From: a virus
Strand: one strand, 5' to 3'
Virus record (IMG/VR): IMGVR_UViG_3300048929_000282
Location: 1-33,072 of that record
Length of the DNA: 33,072 nucleotides
A model generated the notes under the pieces. It saw only the letters and a list, made by a program, of their open reading frames with translations, was not told the origin of the DNA and did not search any database. Shown in pieces: positions 21,734-29,900 of this stretch; the stretch's first letter is position 1; each line of letters begins with the position of its first letter. Made by a program: the position numbers and the translations under genes.

Positions 21734-22903
21734 TTAGCTGTTGACGCCTTTGGCGAAGTCGATCAGGTAGCGGTCGGTGATTCGCTGGCGGAAGGTGAGG
21801 TCTTCCAGGGGCGGCACAGGCGTGTAGTCATAATCCACCCAGAGCTTGCCGGCCTTGAGGGTGTCCTTGTCGTTGATGTCTTCCGGGTACCAGCAGCTGC
21901 CGCCGATCAGGTAGCCCTCGGATTTCAGCTCGCGCATCTTGGCGTTCACGCCTTCGACCAGGTCGCGCACGAGTGAGGCGTGCATGGGGCGGTCAACTGC
22001 CCACATGTGAGCCTCGGCCATGGTGTCAGCGAGGATCTGCGCGGTGCGGGTGTAGTTCTCGAACGCGAACTGCGGATCGTCGCTACAGGTACGGCTGCCC
22101 CAAAAGCGAAAGCCGTTGGCGTTGATCAGGGTGGTGACGTCGTTGCTGTTGAGGTAGTTGGCGTCGGTGGCCGGGTTTTGCAGATCCCAGAACACGTCGG
22201 CGCTGATGCCGGTGACACCGCTGACTGCGACGTTGGACAGAGTTTTATGCCAGCCCGTCTCCTGATCGATCTTCGCGCGCAGACCGAGGGCGCGAGCCAC
22301 TGCCGAAGCGCTGGCAGTCTTGTTGGCGACGGTGTCCCAGCTCAGGAAGTCCGGCCAGATCACCATCATTTCACGGGCGCCGAAGTTCTCGCGGTACGCC
22401 ACCACCTCTTCCTTGGTTTTGCAGTTCCAGGCGCTGACGTAGGCGAAGGCGCGTAGGTCTTTGGCGATGGCGCCGAGGGCTGTGGCCACCGGCAAACTGT
22501 CCAGGCCAGGCACGCCGAGAATGCGCGGCGTCATGCCCAGGCGGGCCTTGGCGGCGAGCAGGGCTTTCATGCCGGTGTATTTGCCATCGGCATTGGTGGT
22601 GCCGATCAGCGCGGTGGTGGTAGCCGCTTCGTCTGCGCCTTCCTTGACCCGTACCACGATGACGTAGGGCTTGGTCTGGTCGGCGATACCTTGCAGGCTG
22701 GCTGCCAGGGTGCCCTTGACGCCGGCCTTGCCGACGGCGGTTTGCACGTTGGTGATCAGGACGGGTGTGTCCAGGGGGAAAACGAGCGGGTCCGCATCTT
22801 CAGCCGTGCAAACCATGCCGATAACTGCGGTGGGAATAGTGCGAATGGGGCGGGTGCCGTCGTTGAGTTCGATGACCCGCACGCCGTGGAGATAATCGGG
22901 CAT
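21734..22903 (-). CDS. FI: Tail sheath protein FI
   Basis: gpFI forms the contractile sheath around the tube. The 389-aa product begins MPDYLHGVRVIELNDGTRPIRTIPTAVIGMVCTAEDADP. It also has GMTPRILGVPGLDSLPVATALGAIAKDLRAFAYVSAWNC and FWGSRTCSDDPQFAFENYTRTAQILADTMAEAHMWAVDRPM, hallmarks of P2-type sheaths. It ends PPLEDLTFRQRITDRYLIDFAKGVNS. It is the first gene downstream of the candidate PF late promoter region, 78 bases from the activator-like site. Confidence 0.96.
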   Translation of the reverse strand: MPDYLHGVRVIELNDGTRPIRTIPTAVIGMVCTAEDADPLVFPLDTPVLITNVQTAVGKAGVKGTLAASLQGIADQTKPYVIVVRVKEGADEAATTTALIGTTNADGKYTGMKALLAAKARLGMTPRILGVPGLDSLPVATALGAIAKDLRAFAYVSAWNCKTKEEVVAYRENFGAREMMVIWPDFLSWDTVANKTASASAVARALGLRAKIDQETGWHKTLSNVAVSGVTGISADVFWDLQNPATDANYLNSNDVTTLINANGFRFWGSRTCSDDPQFAFENYTRTAQILADTMAEAHMWAVDRPMHASLVRDLVEGVNAKMRELKSEGYLIGGSCWYPEDINDKDTLKAGKLWVDYDYTPVPPLEDLTFRQRITDRYLIDFAKGVNS

Positions 22904-22980
22904 GGGTTGGTACCTGCGCTGTGATGGAATGACAGTGCAGAGGTTGCCGCGCGCGCGCCGGTTGGGCGAGGCGCAGGGCT

Positions 22981-22999
22981 TGTACAGCCCTGCGTTACA
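22981..22999 (-). promoter_or_regulatory. Candidate late-activator (Ogr) site upstream of FI
   Basis: On minus it reads TGTAAC-GCAGGGCTG-TACA. The same TGTAAC-N9-TACA arrangement recurs upstream of V. P2 Ogr sites are TGT-N12-ACA; here the spacing is 13. The centre, about 22990, would place a transcription start near 22935, about 32 bases before FI. A 9-bp hairpin (22972-22994) overlaps it. Confidence 0.6.
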
Positions 23000-23006
23000 A
23001 GGTGGA

Positions 23007-23432
23007 TCAGTTTGTTTGAGTGGTGCCCGGTTGTACCGGCCATTGAATGTCGTGCGGAAAGCCCGCTTGCTGCTCCAAGCGCATCAACGCAATGCGGTAG
23101 CGTTTCCAATCAACCAGCAGTGCCTTTTCTTCGGGTGTTGCTTCGCCCAGGTCCACGGCATCTTGCAATGTGGCAATCAGCGTGCTGGCGTCTTTAGCCA
23201 GGCTGTCGCGCGTTGCTGATGCCAGTGCCCGTTGTTCTTCTTCGGAAGGTGGCTGCACATCGACAAGCTTTGGATAGCCCGCGTGGTCAGGCACGATGCA
23301 TTTGCCTGACCTCTGCCCGTTGAGCAGCTCCAATCTGTAGGTGGGGTCAATTTCAACCTTGTCGTCTGGAATGCCCTTCCTGTTGATTGTGTCCTCATAA
23401 AAGCCACCCGTGCTGGCGCAGTAATAGATCAT
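23007..23432 (-). CDS. Tail fibre assembly protein (G-like)
   Basis: This is a chaperone-type protein for the adjacent tail fibre. The 141-aa product starts MIYYCASTGGFYEDTINRKGIPDDKVEI and ends ALLVDWKRYRIALMRLEQQAGFPHDIQWPVQPG. The ending W-x-x-Y-R-x-x-L followed by W-P-x-x-P is characteristic of Tfa/Caudo_TAP proteins. GGGGAA precedes ATG 23432. It lies directly after the fibre gene as in P2 H-G. Confidence 0.88.
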   Translation of the reverse strand: MIYYCASTGGFYEDTINRKGIPDDKVEIDPTYRLELLNGQRSGKCIVPDHAGYPKLVDVQPPSEEEQRALASATRDSLAKDASTLIATLQDAVDLGEATPEEKALLVDWKRYRIALMRLEQQAGFPHDIQWPVQPGTTQTN

Positions 23433-23441
23433 GCGATTCCC

Positions 23442-24887
23442 CTAATAGCCGATTGAGATCCACGGTGAATTGGGCTGCCCCTGGGTACCCACCGCGCTGA
23501 TCTTGAAGCGTGATTCGTTGATGTAGGCCACCCCGAGCGAGGAGGAGCCAGAGGTGTTGCCGGACGAATAGGAGCTGCCGACGATGGTCATCAGGTGTGC
23601 GCTGGGATAGGACACCGGGTAGGTGACCTCGACAGATGCACCGGCACCAATTGCGCCACCCGTTCCCCACTGGATCATCAAGCTCTTGAGCCAGGCCGGG
23701 AAACGGATATAACCCTGCGGGCCGATCAGGATTGCGAAACCGAACAGCAACTTTTTCGGCGTGACAGCGGTGGTATCATCTGTGCCGGCCGCAATCTGGT
23801 CGTGTGTAGTCACCCGCAGCAGGCCCATGGCGGAGTCAGTGGCTTGCACTACCTTGGCCGCAATCGCCTGCCACACGCGTAATGCGCTCATTGGTTTGTT
23901 GGTATCGGCACCCGCTTCAGCTTCCTGTTGGCTTGCGAACGCAACACCGTAGCCGCCCAGTGAGTTGGGCTGGCCGCTGATAGCGCCCCACTTCAACCCC
24001 GTGAGCCCGGCCCCGTTGCCGTTGATTACGCCAGTCACATCAACGCCGGCAGACGTCACCCGCACGCCGTTGCCGGATGCCCAGGGTGAATTGCCCAAGC
24101 CCATGAAGGCACAGCGCACCGTATCGCCATTACCCCAGACGCCTACGCCGCCGATGATGTTGCGGCCGTTGCGAGACTTCGACATGACACCGCCCGCCCA
24201 GGACTCAGCATCAGACGCCACTACGTTGAAACTGCGGCCACCTATCAGGTTGATTTCGCCATTCACATCCCCGCCCGTAAGCGGTAGTGCATCTGTGATG
24301 CCGAAGCCTTCCAGCGTCGTAGGGTTGTACCCACCCAACACCACGCCGCGTTTGTCGATGGTGATGCGGTGGTAAGTACCGGCTGTTTTATTCGGCGGCA
24401 GCACTGTATCAATCGACAGATCAACGTACTCCCGTGTCGCCAACACCACGGCTGGATCGATCTTCAGGACGATGTTGCCTGTGCTGGAAACAATGAAGTT
24501 CATCCGCACAATTTGCGTGCGCCCGGAGCCTTGGGACAATAGCGACTTGTAGCTAGGGGCACAGTTGGCGACGGCGACTAAATCACCGTCTTCGTCATAC
24601 AACCCCATCTCCCTAATCCACCAGCCCCCTACCTCTGCGGGAATGACCTGCTCGGCGATGATGACGGCGGGGTTTACCGGGTCGATCATGAGTTGATTCA
24701 GGGGCGCTCGGCGCCGCTCGTTGATCAGCTTGGTTTGGGTCGGATTAGGAATCGGATTAGTGTCGTTTGCATCGCCCACCCCCAGCGCCGTGAGCTTCCA
24801 AGGGAGCCCCAATGAATTTGCGTTTGCCAGTTTAGCCGCCCCCACATTGGTGAGGATCGCCATAAATTGCGAGTTCTGATCGATCAT
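23442..24887 (-). CDS. H: Tail fibre protein H
   Basis: This is the host-binding fibre. The 481-aa product has a P2 gpH-like baseplate-attachment domain (about 1-160: FMAILTNVGAAKLANANSLGLPWKLTALGVGDANDTNP, WIREMGLYDEDGDLVAVAN). Gly/Asn-rich repeats (LEGFGITDALPLTGGDVNGEINL) follow. The C-terminus (FPAWLKSLMIQWGTG... SRFKISAVGTQGQPNSPWISIGY) is like other gp53-type fibre tips. The tip determines host range and is often exchanged between phages. ATG 24887 overlaps the I stop as ATGA. Confidence 0.92.
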   Translation of the reverse strand: MIDQNSQFMAILTNVGAAKLANANSLGLPWKLTALGVGDANDTNPIPNPTQTKLINERRRAPLNQLMIDPVNPAVIIAEQVIPAEVGGWWIREMGLYDEDGDLVAVANCAPSYKSLLSQGSGRTQIVRMNFIVSSTGNIVLKIDPAVVLATREYVDLSIDTVLPPNKTAGTYHRITIDKRGVVLGGYNPTTLEGFGITDALPLTGGDVNGEINLIGGRSFNVVASDAESWAGGVMSKSRNGRNIIGGVGVWGNGDTVRCAFMGLGNSPWASGNGVRVTSAGVDVTGVINGNGAGLTGLKWGAISGQPNSLGGYGVAFASQQEAEAGADTNKPMSALRVWQAIAAKVVQATDSAMGLLRVTTHDQIAAGTDDTTAVTPKKLLFGFAILIGPQGYIRFPAWLKSLMIQWGTGGAIGAGASVEVTYPVSYPSAHLMTIVGSSYSSGNTSGSSSLGVAYINESRFKISAVGTQGQPNSPWISIGY

Positions 24888-25501
24888 GGGTACACGTCCA
24901 GGGTGTCAATGCTGTGTTCGCGCCCGACCACGCCGATGTAGCCAGTGACTTCAATGTCACGCTGCACGGGCGGGTAGACGTCGATTACGTCGCCGTCATA
25001 AACGGCGACACCGATGTTGATGGCGCCTTGCGTTTCTAGGCTGATTGCGAGGCCGGTCAGGGGGCGGGTGAGGGGCTTGGCGTCGTCGATCAGCCAGGTC
25101 AGTTCCAGGTACATTTCTTCGGTGATACCGGTGTCCAGTACACCCACCTTCAACGCGAACGTACCCGGTACGCCCTCGGGCACGGTCTGCCACCACTCCA
25201 GTACCTCAATTAGGTAGCCCAGCGGCTCGACGACGCGGCGCAGTGCCCCGATGGTGCCCTTGCGCGAGTGGATGTAGTGGGATGAACGAATGGCGGCGCG
25301 TTTCGCCGACTCCGTCCACTTGCTGTCCCAGCGGTCGACCGAAAAGGCCCATGCCAGGTACGGCAGAAGATCGACGGGGCAGGTGTCCGGGTTGCAGAGC
25401 TGTCGCAAGGGGATCGGTACGCGCTGGATCTGCGCGAGAGCCTGAGCCGCCTGGCGCTCCAGCGGCGTGGCGTTGGCCGGTAACAGATGCTGCTCAGCCA
25501 T
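24884..25501 (-). CDS. I: Tail protein I (baseplate)
   Basis: P2 gpI family baseplate wedge component, 205 aa from ATG 25501 (GTG 25504 possible). It contains PLRQLCNPDTCPVDLLPYLAWAFSVDRWDSKWTESAKRAAIRSSHYIHSRKGTIGALRRVVEPLGY, the well-known conserved block of the family. It overlaps J by TGATG and H by ATGA. Confidence 0.94.
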   Translation of the reverse strand: MAEQHLLPANATPLERQAAQALAQIQRVPIPLRQLCNPDTCPVDLLPYLAWAFSVDRWDSKWTESAKRAAIRSSHYIHSRKGTIGALRRVVEPLGYLIEVLEWWQTVPEGVPGTFALKVGVLDTGITEEMYLELTWLIDDAKPLTRPLTGLAISLETQGAINIGVAVYDGDVIDVYPPVQRDIEVTGYIGVVGREHSIDTLDVYP

Positions 25502-26412
25502 CACTCCGCGCCTCGAGTCAATCTGACATCGGTGCAGAAAGGGGCTTGAGCCTTAGTCGCGACGATGTCTACCCAGCCTTCCAGCTCGACCTTTCGCACA
25601 CCCTCGACATGCAGCGCGGCGTGCAGGGCTGATTCCGAGACCTCCATCCCCAGGCGGCGTCGCTGATGGACGTATGCCAGCAGGCGTTGCTCGGCAGCGG
25701 CCATCACCGGTTCCGACTCTGGCCCGCTCGACAGCAGGTAGAGCTTGGCCTTGACCGGATACTTTAGGATTTCGGCGCCCTGGACAATCAGGCGGTCGGC
25801 CACCGGCCGGCGGTCTTCATCGCTCAGGTAAGCATTGACGATGGCAAGCAGCTCGGGCGGCGCCGTGCCGTCGCCCAACAGGGATTGGACTGTCACCACG
25901 GCAACCGCCGGAGAGGGGCTTTCAGCCGTGGCGTCGCCCACGCGACCATCCGCAGCTCGGGCGTGGAAGATGTAACTGTTACGTGGACCGGCTGTGCTCA
26001 GACCCTCCCAGGCCATCTGCGCACGTTCGCGCAAGCTGTCGTCGCCTTCCATCAGCTTCGGGACTGGCGGCACCGCGTTGGCTTTGCCTTCCTGAATGAC
26101 CAGGCGCTTGACGTTGAAGTTGGCTGCAAGCTGTTCCAGGTCAGTGTTGCGCGCGGTGGCAAGCAGATTGGCAAGCGATGCCTCGTTGACTCGCTGGCGC
26201 CACACGGTTTCGCGGTAGGCGTTTTCCTGCAGCAGCTTGGTCAATGGTTCCGATTCAATCTCCAAGCGTGTGGCGATTTGGGCCTGCTCTTCGGGCGGCC
26301 AGAAGCTGATCATGTGAGCTTTGCGCTCGGCCAGGATCTTTTCGAAGTCGACCTGCTCGACGATCTGCGGCGCGGGCAGTTGGCTAAGGTCGATGGCGAC
26401 GAAACTGTTCAT
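25501..26412 (-). CDS. J: Baseplate assembly protein J
   Basis: gpJ forms the baseplate wedge with W and I. The 303-aa product shows PAPQIVEQVDFEKILAERKAHMISFWPPEEQAQI, then YRETVWRQRVNEASLANLLATARNTDLEQLAANFNVKR, and later ADGRVGDATAESPSPAVAVVTVQSLLGDGTAP, all typical. ATGA overlap with W. It is complete, like the whole V-W-J-I block. Confidence 0.95.
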   Translation of the reverse strand: MNSFVAIDLSQLPAPQIVEQVDFEKILAERKAHMISFWPPEEQAQIATRLEIESEPLTKLLQENAYRETVWRQRVNEASLANLLATARNTDLEQLAANFNVKRLVIQEGKANAVPPVPKLMEGDDSLRERAQMAWEGLSTAGPRNSYIFHARAADGRVGDATAESPSPAVAVVTVQSLLGDGTAPPELLAIVNAYLSDEDRRPVADRLIVQGAEILKYPVKAKLYLLSSGPESEPVMAAAEQRLLAYVHQRRRLGMEVSESALHAALHVEGVRKVELEGWVDIVATKAQAPFCTDVRLTRGAE

Positions 26413-26753
26413 ACACTGCCTCCCAACTGCAGCGGCACGCTGAGGCTCAGCGGTTCATTGGTGTCCACCACAGTGCCCTCCAGATCGATCAGGACTTGGC
26501 CTTGCATATTCGCTCCCACGAACTGCACGCGACTCAAGCTGATCCGGGTTTCCCAGCGCATCACTGCCATGACAGCGGCGGCGTATACGCGCAGGCGTGT
26601 GACGTCGTTGAACGGGTGGTCCACCAGCTCGGGCAACAGGCTGCCGTATTCGCGGCGCTCGACGCGTATGCCGATGCGAGTGGTGAGAATGTCGGTGATC
26701 GACTGACTGATGTGCTCGCGCTCGCTGATGGCGCCGCCGGTATGTCGATTCAT
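26409..26753 (-). CDS. W: Baseplate assembly protein W (gp25-like)
   Basis: P2 gpW/T4 gp25-like baseplate wedge protein that nucleates the sheath. The 114-aa product contains ISEREHISQSITDILTTRIGIRVERREYGSLLPELVDHP, including the Q-S-I-x-D-I-L-x-T-x-x-G-x-R and E-Y-G-S motif of the family. ATGA overlaps with V upstream and J downstream. Confidence 0.95.
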   Translation of the reverse strand: MNRHTGGAISEREHISQSITDILTTRIGIRVERREYGSLLPELVDHPFNDVTRLRVYAAAVMAVMRWETRISLSRVQFVGANMQGQVLIDLEGTVVDTNEPLSLSVPLQLGGSV

Positions 26754-27328
26754 GATGGGATGGGCGCCCCGGACTGATCGCCGCCGGACTTGACGCCGGT
26801 GTGCGGGTGGTTGACCAGGCTGACCCCGGCGGCGACCACGTCAATCGAGACTTCAACCCGGCCAGTGACAGTCTGATTGCCAGTCTGGATGTAGTCGCCC
26901 TGGTGCGTGATGTCGCCGACTAGGTTGATGCCGCCGGTGCTAATCAGGTTGGTAGTGCCGCCGTCGACCAGCGTGGCGTTAAGGCGGTGGGCCACGCTGT
27001 CGTACTCGATCACCGTGCCGTCGGCGTAGGTGCGGCGGTGCAGGCCGGCGCGGTTGCCATTGGCGGGGATGTGGTCGCTGGGTAGACCGGTGATGACGAC
27101 GCCATTGGCGAGCTGGCCGGATGGGCTGAACAGGATGACCTGTTCGTCGACGGTGGGCGGGTCCCATTCACGGTCTGCCCCGGCACGTAGGGCGAGCCAT
27201 GGAAGCCAGGCGGTGGTCAGTGTCCCGGTTTTTACCTGCACGCGTGGGGGCTCCATCTGCACGGCGGCGATGACGCCGAAGCGGATGAGATTTTCGAGCA
27301 TGCGGGAGAGGGCGGCTAAGTCGTTCAT
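26750..27328 (-). CDS. V: Baseplate spike protein V
   Basis: gpV is the membrane-piercing tip. The 192-aa product has an OB-like N-terminal domain (EPPRVQVKTGTLTTAWLPWLALRAGADREWDPPTVDEQVILFSPSG). A repetitive beta segment follows, then the C-terminal H-x-H metal site HPH at 174-176 (NHPHTGVKSGGDQSGAP), which in P2 binds iron at the apex. The start ATG 27328 matches P2 V's N-terminus, though no clear ribosome site is seen. It follows a candidate late-activator site. Confidence 0.95.
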   Translation of the reverse strand: MNDLAALSRMLENLIRFGVIAAVQMEPPRVQVKTGTLTTAWLPWLALRAGADREWDPPTVDEQVILFSPSGQLANGVVITGLPSDHIPANGNRAGLHRRTYADGTVIEYDSVAHRLNATLVDGGTTNLISTGGINLVGDITHQGDYIQTGNQTVTGRVEVSIDVVAAGVSLVNHPHTGVKSGGDQSGAPIPS

Positions 27329-27375
27329 GGCGCCGATGTTGGCGCCACGCGCGTGCGGGCGCAGCTTCGTTGCCT

Positions 27376-27394
27376 TGTAGGAGTGGCGGTTACA
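27376..27394 (-). promoter_or_regulatory. Candidate late-activator (Ogr) site upstream of V
   Basis: On minus it reads TGTAAC-CGCCACTCC-TACA, overlapping the S stop codon. It shares all ten fixed bases and spacing with the site before FI. The expected start, about 55 bases from the centre, would fall close to the V start codon, so either the spacing differs or V begins slightly later. Confidence 0.55.
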
Positions 27395-27848
27395 GTGTCA
27401 GGTGTGCGAGTAAGCCATCGCGGATCAAGTCGAGGTCAGCGTCGGTAAAGCCCAGAACCTCTCGCTGATCGTATTGGACCTGTGGCGCGTTGCGCTCTGC
27501 GCGATCCCTCAAGCCGTACTGGTGGACCCTGGCAATCCGGGCAACCCGGCCGGTGAAGCCCACGCTAATGGTACTGCCATCACCTTTAGCCTTTAGGTAT
27601 GTCACCTTGCGCAGCTTCTGGAACATCTCCAGCTTGCGGCGTATTCGTCCCTTCTTCCCACGTAAGTCGCGCTTCTTTCTGGGGGTGTACTTGCTGCCAT
27701 CTGGGTTCGCCTGGGCTTTCACACGTTGCTGCTGATTGCGCCGAAGCTGCTGGGCGAGGCTCCGGGCAAGTTTTCCGCGTTCTGCCGGCTCCAGCTTTCG
27801 GAGCAGGGGGCCGACCCAGTCCTCAAGTGCTTCCAGGCTTCCGTTCAT
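27390..27848 (-). CDS. S: Tail completion protein S
   Basis: This belongs to the P2 gpS/virion morphogenesis family at the head-tail joining end. It has 152 aa from ATG 27848, which overlaps the R stop as ATGA; an upstream ATG at 27863 is possible. The product has EALEDWVGPLLRKLEPAERGKLARSLAQQLRRNQQQRVKAQANPDGSKYTPRKKR, then GKKGRIRRKLEMFQKLRKVTYLKAKGDGSTISVGF, which are family hallmarks. Confidence 0.92.
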   Translation of the reverse strand: MNGSLEALEDWVGPLLRKLEPAERGKLARSLAQQLRRNQQQRVKAQANPDGSKYTPRKKRDLRGKKGRIRRKLEMFQKLRKVTYLKAKGDGSTISVGFTGRVARIARVHQYGLRDRAERNAPQVQYDQREVLGFTDADLDLIRDGLLAHLTL

Positions 27849-28321
27849 TTGGGCACTACCCATTCACTGGCGTTGCCCAGGGCACCAGGTACCCAGTTCG
27901 GATCAAGATAGTCCGCGACACGTTGCGGCTCGCCGGCATGCTTGACGGTGGTGTTGCCTTGGTCATCCCTGCCAACGATTACTCGTTCAGTGAGCGCCAG
28001 GGTCAGGCTCATGTCCACTTTGTTCTTGTCGAGGATATCGGCTTCGAACCGTATGCCCTGCTTGACCTTGTCGAGGTTTTCCAGCAACTCGGGTTGATTG
28101 ATCCTCAGCCAGCCCAGGATCGGCAGGATTACGCTGTCGGGATGACCGGCGAACTCGGTGAGGATTATCTGCAGGTCAAAACTGTATTCAAACGACAGGC
28201 TCGCCGCCGCCGTGCAGCAGACCTTTCCGTTGTCGATGAAGATCAGCAGGCGGTCGGGGTCGTACTTGAATTCGGCGACGGTGGCCAACAGGTGAGCGCG
28301 TAGGCTTTCGGGCTTGTTCAT
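27845..28321 (-). CDS. R: Tail completion protein R
   Basis: P2 gpR family, required to finish the tail. The 158-aa product begins MNKPESLRAHLLATVAEFKYDPDRLLIFIDNGKVCCTAAASLSFEYSFDLQIILTEFAGHPDSVILPILGWLRINQPELLEN, matching the P2 R pattern. ATGA overlaps with LysC and S. Confidence 0.93.
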   Translation of the reverse strand: MNKPESLRAHLLATVAEFKYDPDRLLIFIDNGKVCCTAAASLSFEYSFDLQIILTEFAGHPDSVILPILGWLRINQPELLENLDKVKQGIRFEADILDKNKVDMSLTLALTERVIVGRDDQGNTTVKHAGEPQRVADYLDPNWVPGALGNASEWVVPK

Positions 28322-28575
28322 GGCTTGGCCTGCTGGTGCTGATAAACCATATCGACCTGCGCGGCGCAGTCGGCCCAGGCAGCTTCGGCGCGGTCTTCGT
28401 CGGTCAGTAGGTCACCGTTGTTGAGGGGGCTGGTCGCCGGCAAGTGGCACGGCACCACGGCCGGACAGCCAGTCACGATAAGCGGCGGCGCCAGTGATGG
28501 CGGGGCGCTCGCGCAGCCGGCGAGCAGCATCAGGCAAAGGTTGATCAGCCCAGTTGCGTAGTTCGTCGTTTTCAC
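28318..28575 (-). CDS. lysC: LysC/Rz1-type outer-membrane spanin, nested in lysB
   Basis: The 85-aa product has a lipoprotein signal ending in LLAG-C with C21 as the lipidated residue, then a Pro-rich segment, as in Rz1/LysC proteins. Most of its reading frame lies inside the 3' part of lysB in another frame (28412-28575 shared), which is the classical embedded Rz/Rz1 layout. With LysB it should bridge inner and outer membranes in the last step of lysis. Confidence 0.88.
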   Translation of the reverse strand: MKTTNYATGLINLCLMLLAGCASAPPSLAPPLIVTGCPAVVPCHLPATSPLNNGDLLTDEDRAEAAWADCAAQVDMVYQHQQAKP

Positions 28576-28861
28576 GTTTCAGCTCCTCTATTGTTCGCTC
28601 GCGTTTCGCCAGGCTCTGGTGCAGTTGATCCTGCTGAGCGCGTAGGGTGCTCTGTGCGTCGCGTTCCTGTTTCAGGGTGGCAGTGAGGGTGTTAGCGGTC
28701 CGCAGGTTGCGGTTGGCGTCTTCGCGGGCGGTCTTGGCCGTAGCGTTTGCCAGCTCGGCTTGGCTTTCGGCGACGTCGATGCGCTGTTGCTGGCCCCAGA
28801 TCAGCAGCGCCAGGGCGCCGAGCAGGGCGATGCCGTACAGGGCCTGGCGCAAGGTACTCAC
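28412..28861 (-). CDS. lysB: LysB/Rz-type inner-membrane spanin
   Basis: The 149-aa product has one N-terminal membrane anchor (about 7-23, ALYGIALLGALALLIWG) and a long periplasmic coiled coil (about 25-103). The C-terminal part has DWLSGRGAVPLAGD. This is typical of LysB/Rz. GTG 28861 overlaps the upstream stop as GTGA. It encodes LysC in an alternative frame near its end. Confidence 0.9.
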   Translation of the reverse strand: MSTLRQALYGIALLGALALLIWGQQQRIDVAESQAELANATAKTAREDANRNLRTANTLTATLKQERDAQSTLRAQQDQLHQSLAKRERTIEELKRENDELRNWADQPLPDAARRLRERPAITGAAAYRDWLSGRGAVPLAGDQPPQQR

Positions 28862-29061
28862 GCGCGGTACCAGCCGAGTTTGTTCATAGCCGCGGAGTCG
28901 AGCTGCTTGATGGGGCCACGCACGATCACGGCCCTGGCGCCATTCATCAACTGGATGGACTCAGCCAACAGCTGCATGTCGTCCTGTTCTGTCGACTCCG
29001 GCACCACCAGCAGGTCACCGTCCTGCACCCGTAGTTTTTGCAACGCTTCGAAGTCGATCAT
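28858..29061 (-). CDS. Small hypothetical protein in the lysis cassette
   Basis: The 67-aa product is MIDFEALQKLRVQDGDLLVVPE followed by DDMQLLAESIQLMNGARAVIVRGPIKQLDSAAMNKLGWYRA. It has no signal or membrane segment. ATG 29061 overlaps the endolysin stop as ATGA and has AAGGGG 8 bases upstream, so it is a real gene of this operon. Such proteins occur at this place in pseudomonad phages and tailocin clusters; its role is unknown. Confidence 0.8.
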   Translation of the reverse strand: MIDFEALQKLRVQDGDLLVVPESTEQDDMQLLAESIQLMNGARAVIVRGPIKQLDSAAMNKLGWYRA

Positions 29062-29900
29062 GCCGCCACCCCTTGTCCGCAATCGCAGCCGGCGTGCCGC
29101 TCGTAGGCGCGCTGGAGCTTGGTGTCGTAGAGATTTCGCAGATAGTCCGGCCCGTTGTAGAGCTTGGCGAACTCGGCCCATTTGCGGGCTTTCAGGGCCT
29201 TGTGCAGCGCCGGGTCGGTCTCGATGAAGCGAGTGAAGGCGTCGAACTGCTGCGATTCGCCGGCACTCATCGCGGCCACGAATGCCTGCACACTGGCATA
29301 GCCGAGGTGCTTCCAGTGGAAGCCCATGATCTGGAACGCGCCCCAGGAAGCCGACTCCAGCGCGGCGGTGTCGTCGATCAAGCGGGCCATGGCCAGGCGC
29401 TGGTGTTCGGCGGTACCGCCGATGTATCCGCCGGGTTTTGGGTTGACCAGGGCAGGGTTGGCGGTGGCGAGCTGGTCGGCGTGTCGCTTGAGTTCGGCCG
29501 TGTCATCGCCTGCGTTTCGGGCCGTGGCGAGCTGGCGGTACATGATGTGCCGTTCGAACAGGATCACCGGCTTGCCGTTGTCGAGAAAGCCCTTGCCCTT
29601 GGATTCCACTTCGTTGACCGCGTAGATGGCCGCAAGCGGCACGCCGAGGCGTTCGGCAGCTACCACCAGATCGTTGTTTCGCAACAGAGCTGCGCAGTCG
29701 CCACCGGCCAGGCTGGTCTGGGTCTTGGTGCCGGCGATGCCATCGGCTACCAGGCCGACTTTGACCTGATAGGCGCGGACGGCGGCTTCAGTGGTGTCGC
29801 CGTAATCACCGTCCGGCATGAGGTTGGCGCCGTGCCGGTTGAGGTTCTTTTGCAGGATCAGCACCGCTTGCGAGCGGTCGCCGTGGCGAAGAGTGGTCAT
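29058..29900 (-). CDS. Endolysin: peptidoglycan-binding and N-acetylmuramidase domains
   Basis: This enzyme cleaves the glycan strand of peptidoglycan at lysis. The 280-aa product has a PG_binding_1 domain (about 5-65: RHGDRSQAVLILQKNLNRHG... DGDYGDTTEAAVRAYQ). A muramidase of the DUF3380 type follows (about 78-265), with VNEVESKGKGFLDNGKPVILFERHIM and probable catalytic E97, SWGAFQIMGFHW, and KWAEFAKLYNGPDY. There is no signal peptide, so release depends on the adjacent holin. It differs from P2 gpK, which lacks the modular binding domain. ATGA overlap with holin. Confidence 0.94.
   Translation of the reverse strand: MTTLRHGDRSQAVLILQKNLNRHGANLMPDGDYGDTTEAAVRAYQVKVGLVADGIAGTKTQTSLAGGDCAALLRNNDLVVAAERLGVPLAAIYAVNEVESKGKGFLDNGKPVILFERHIMYRQLATARNAGDDTAELKRHADQLATANPALVNPKPGGYIGGTAEHQRLAMARLIDDTAALESASWGAFQIMGFHWKHLGYASVQAFVAAMSAGESQQFDAFTRFIETDPALHKALKARKWAEFAKLYNGPDYLRNLYDTKLQRAYERHAGCDCGQGVAA

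Noticed and set aside
22972-22994. Hairpin CGCAGGGCT/AGCCCTGCG as terminator after the fibre assembly gene
   Set aside because: There is no T tract on the minus strand; its sequence is better explained by the overlapping activator-like site.
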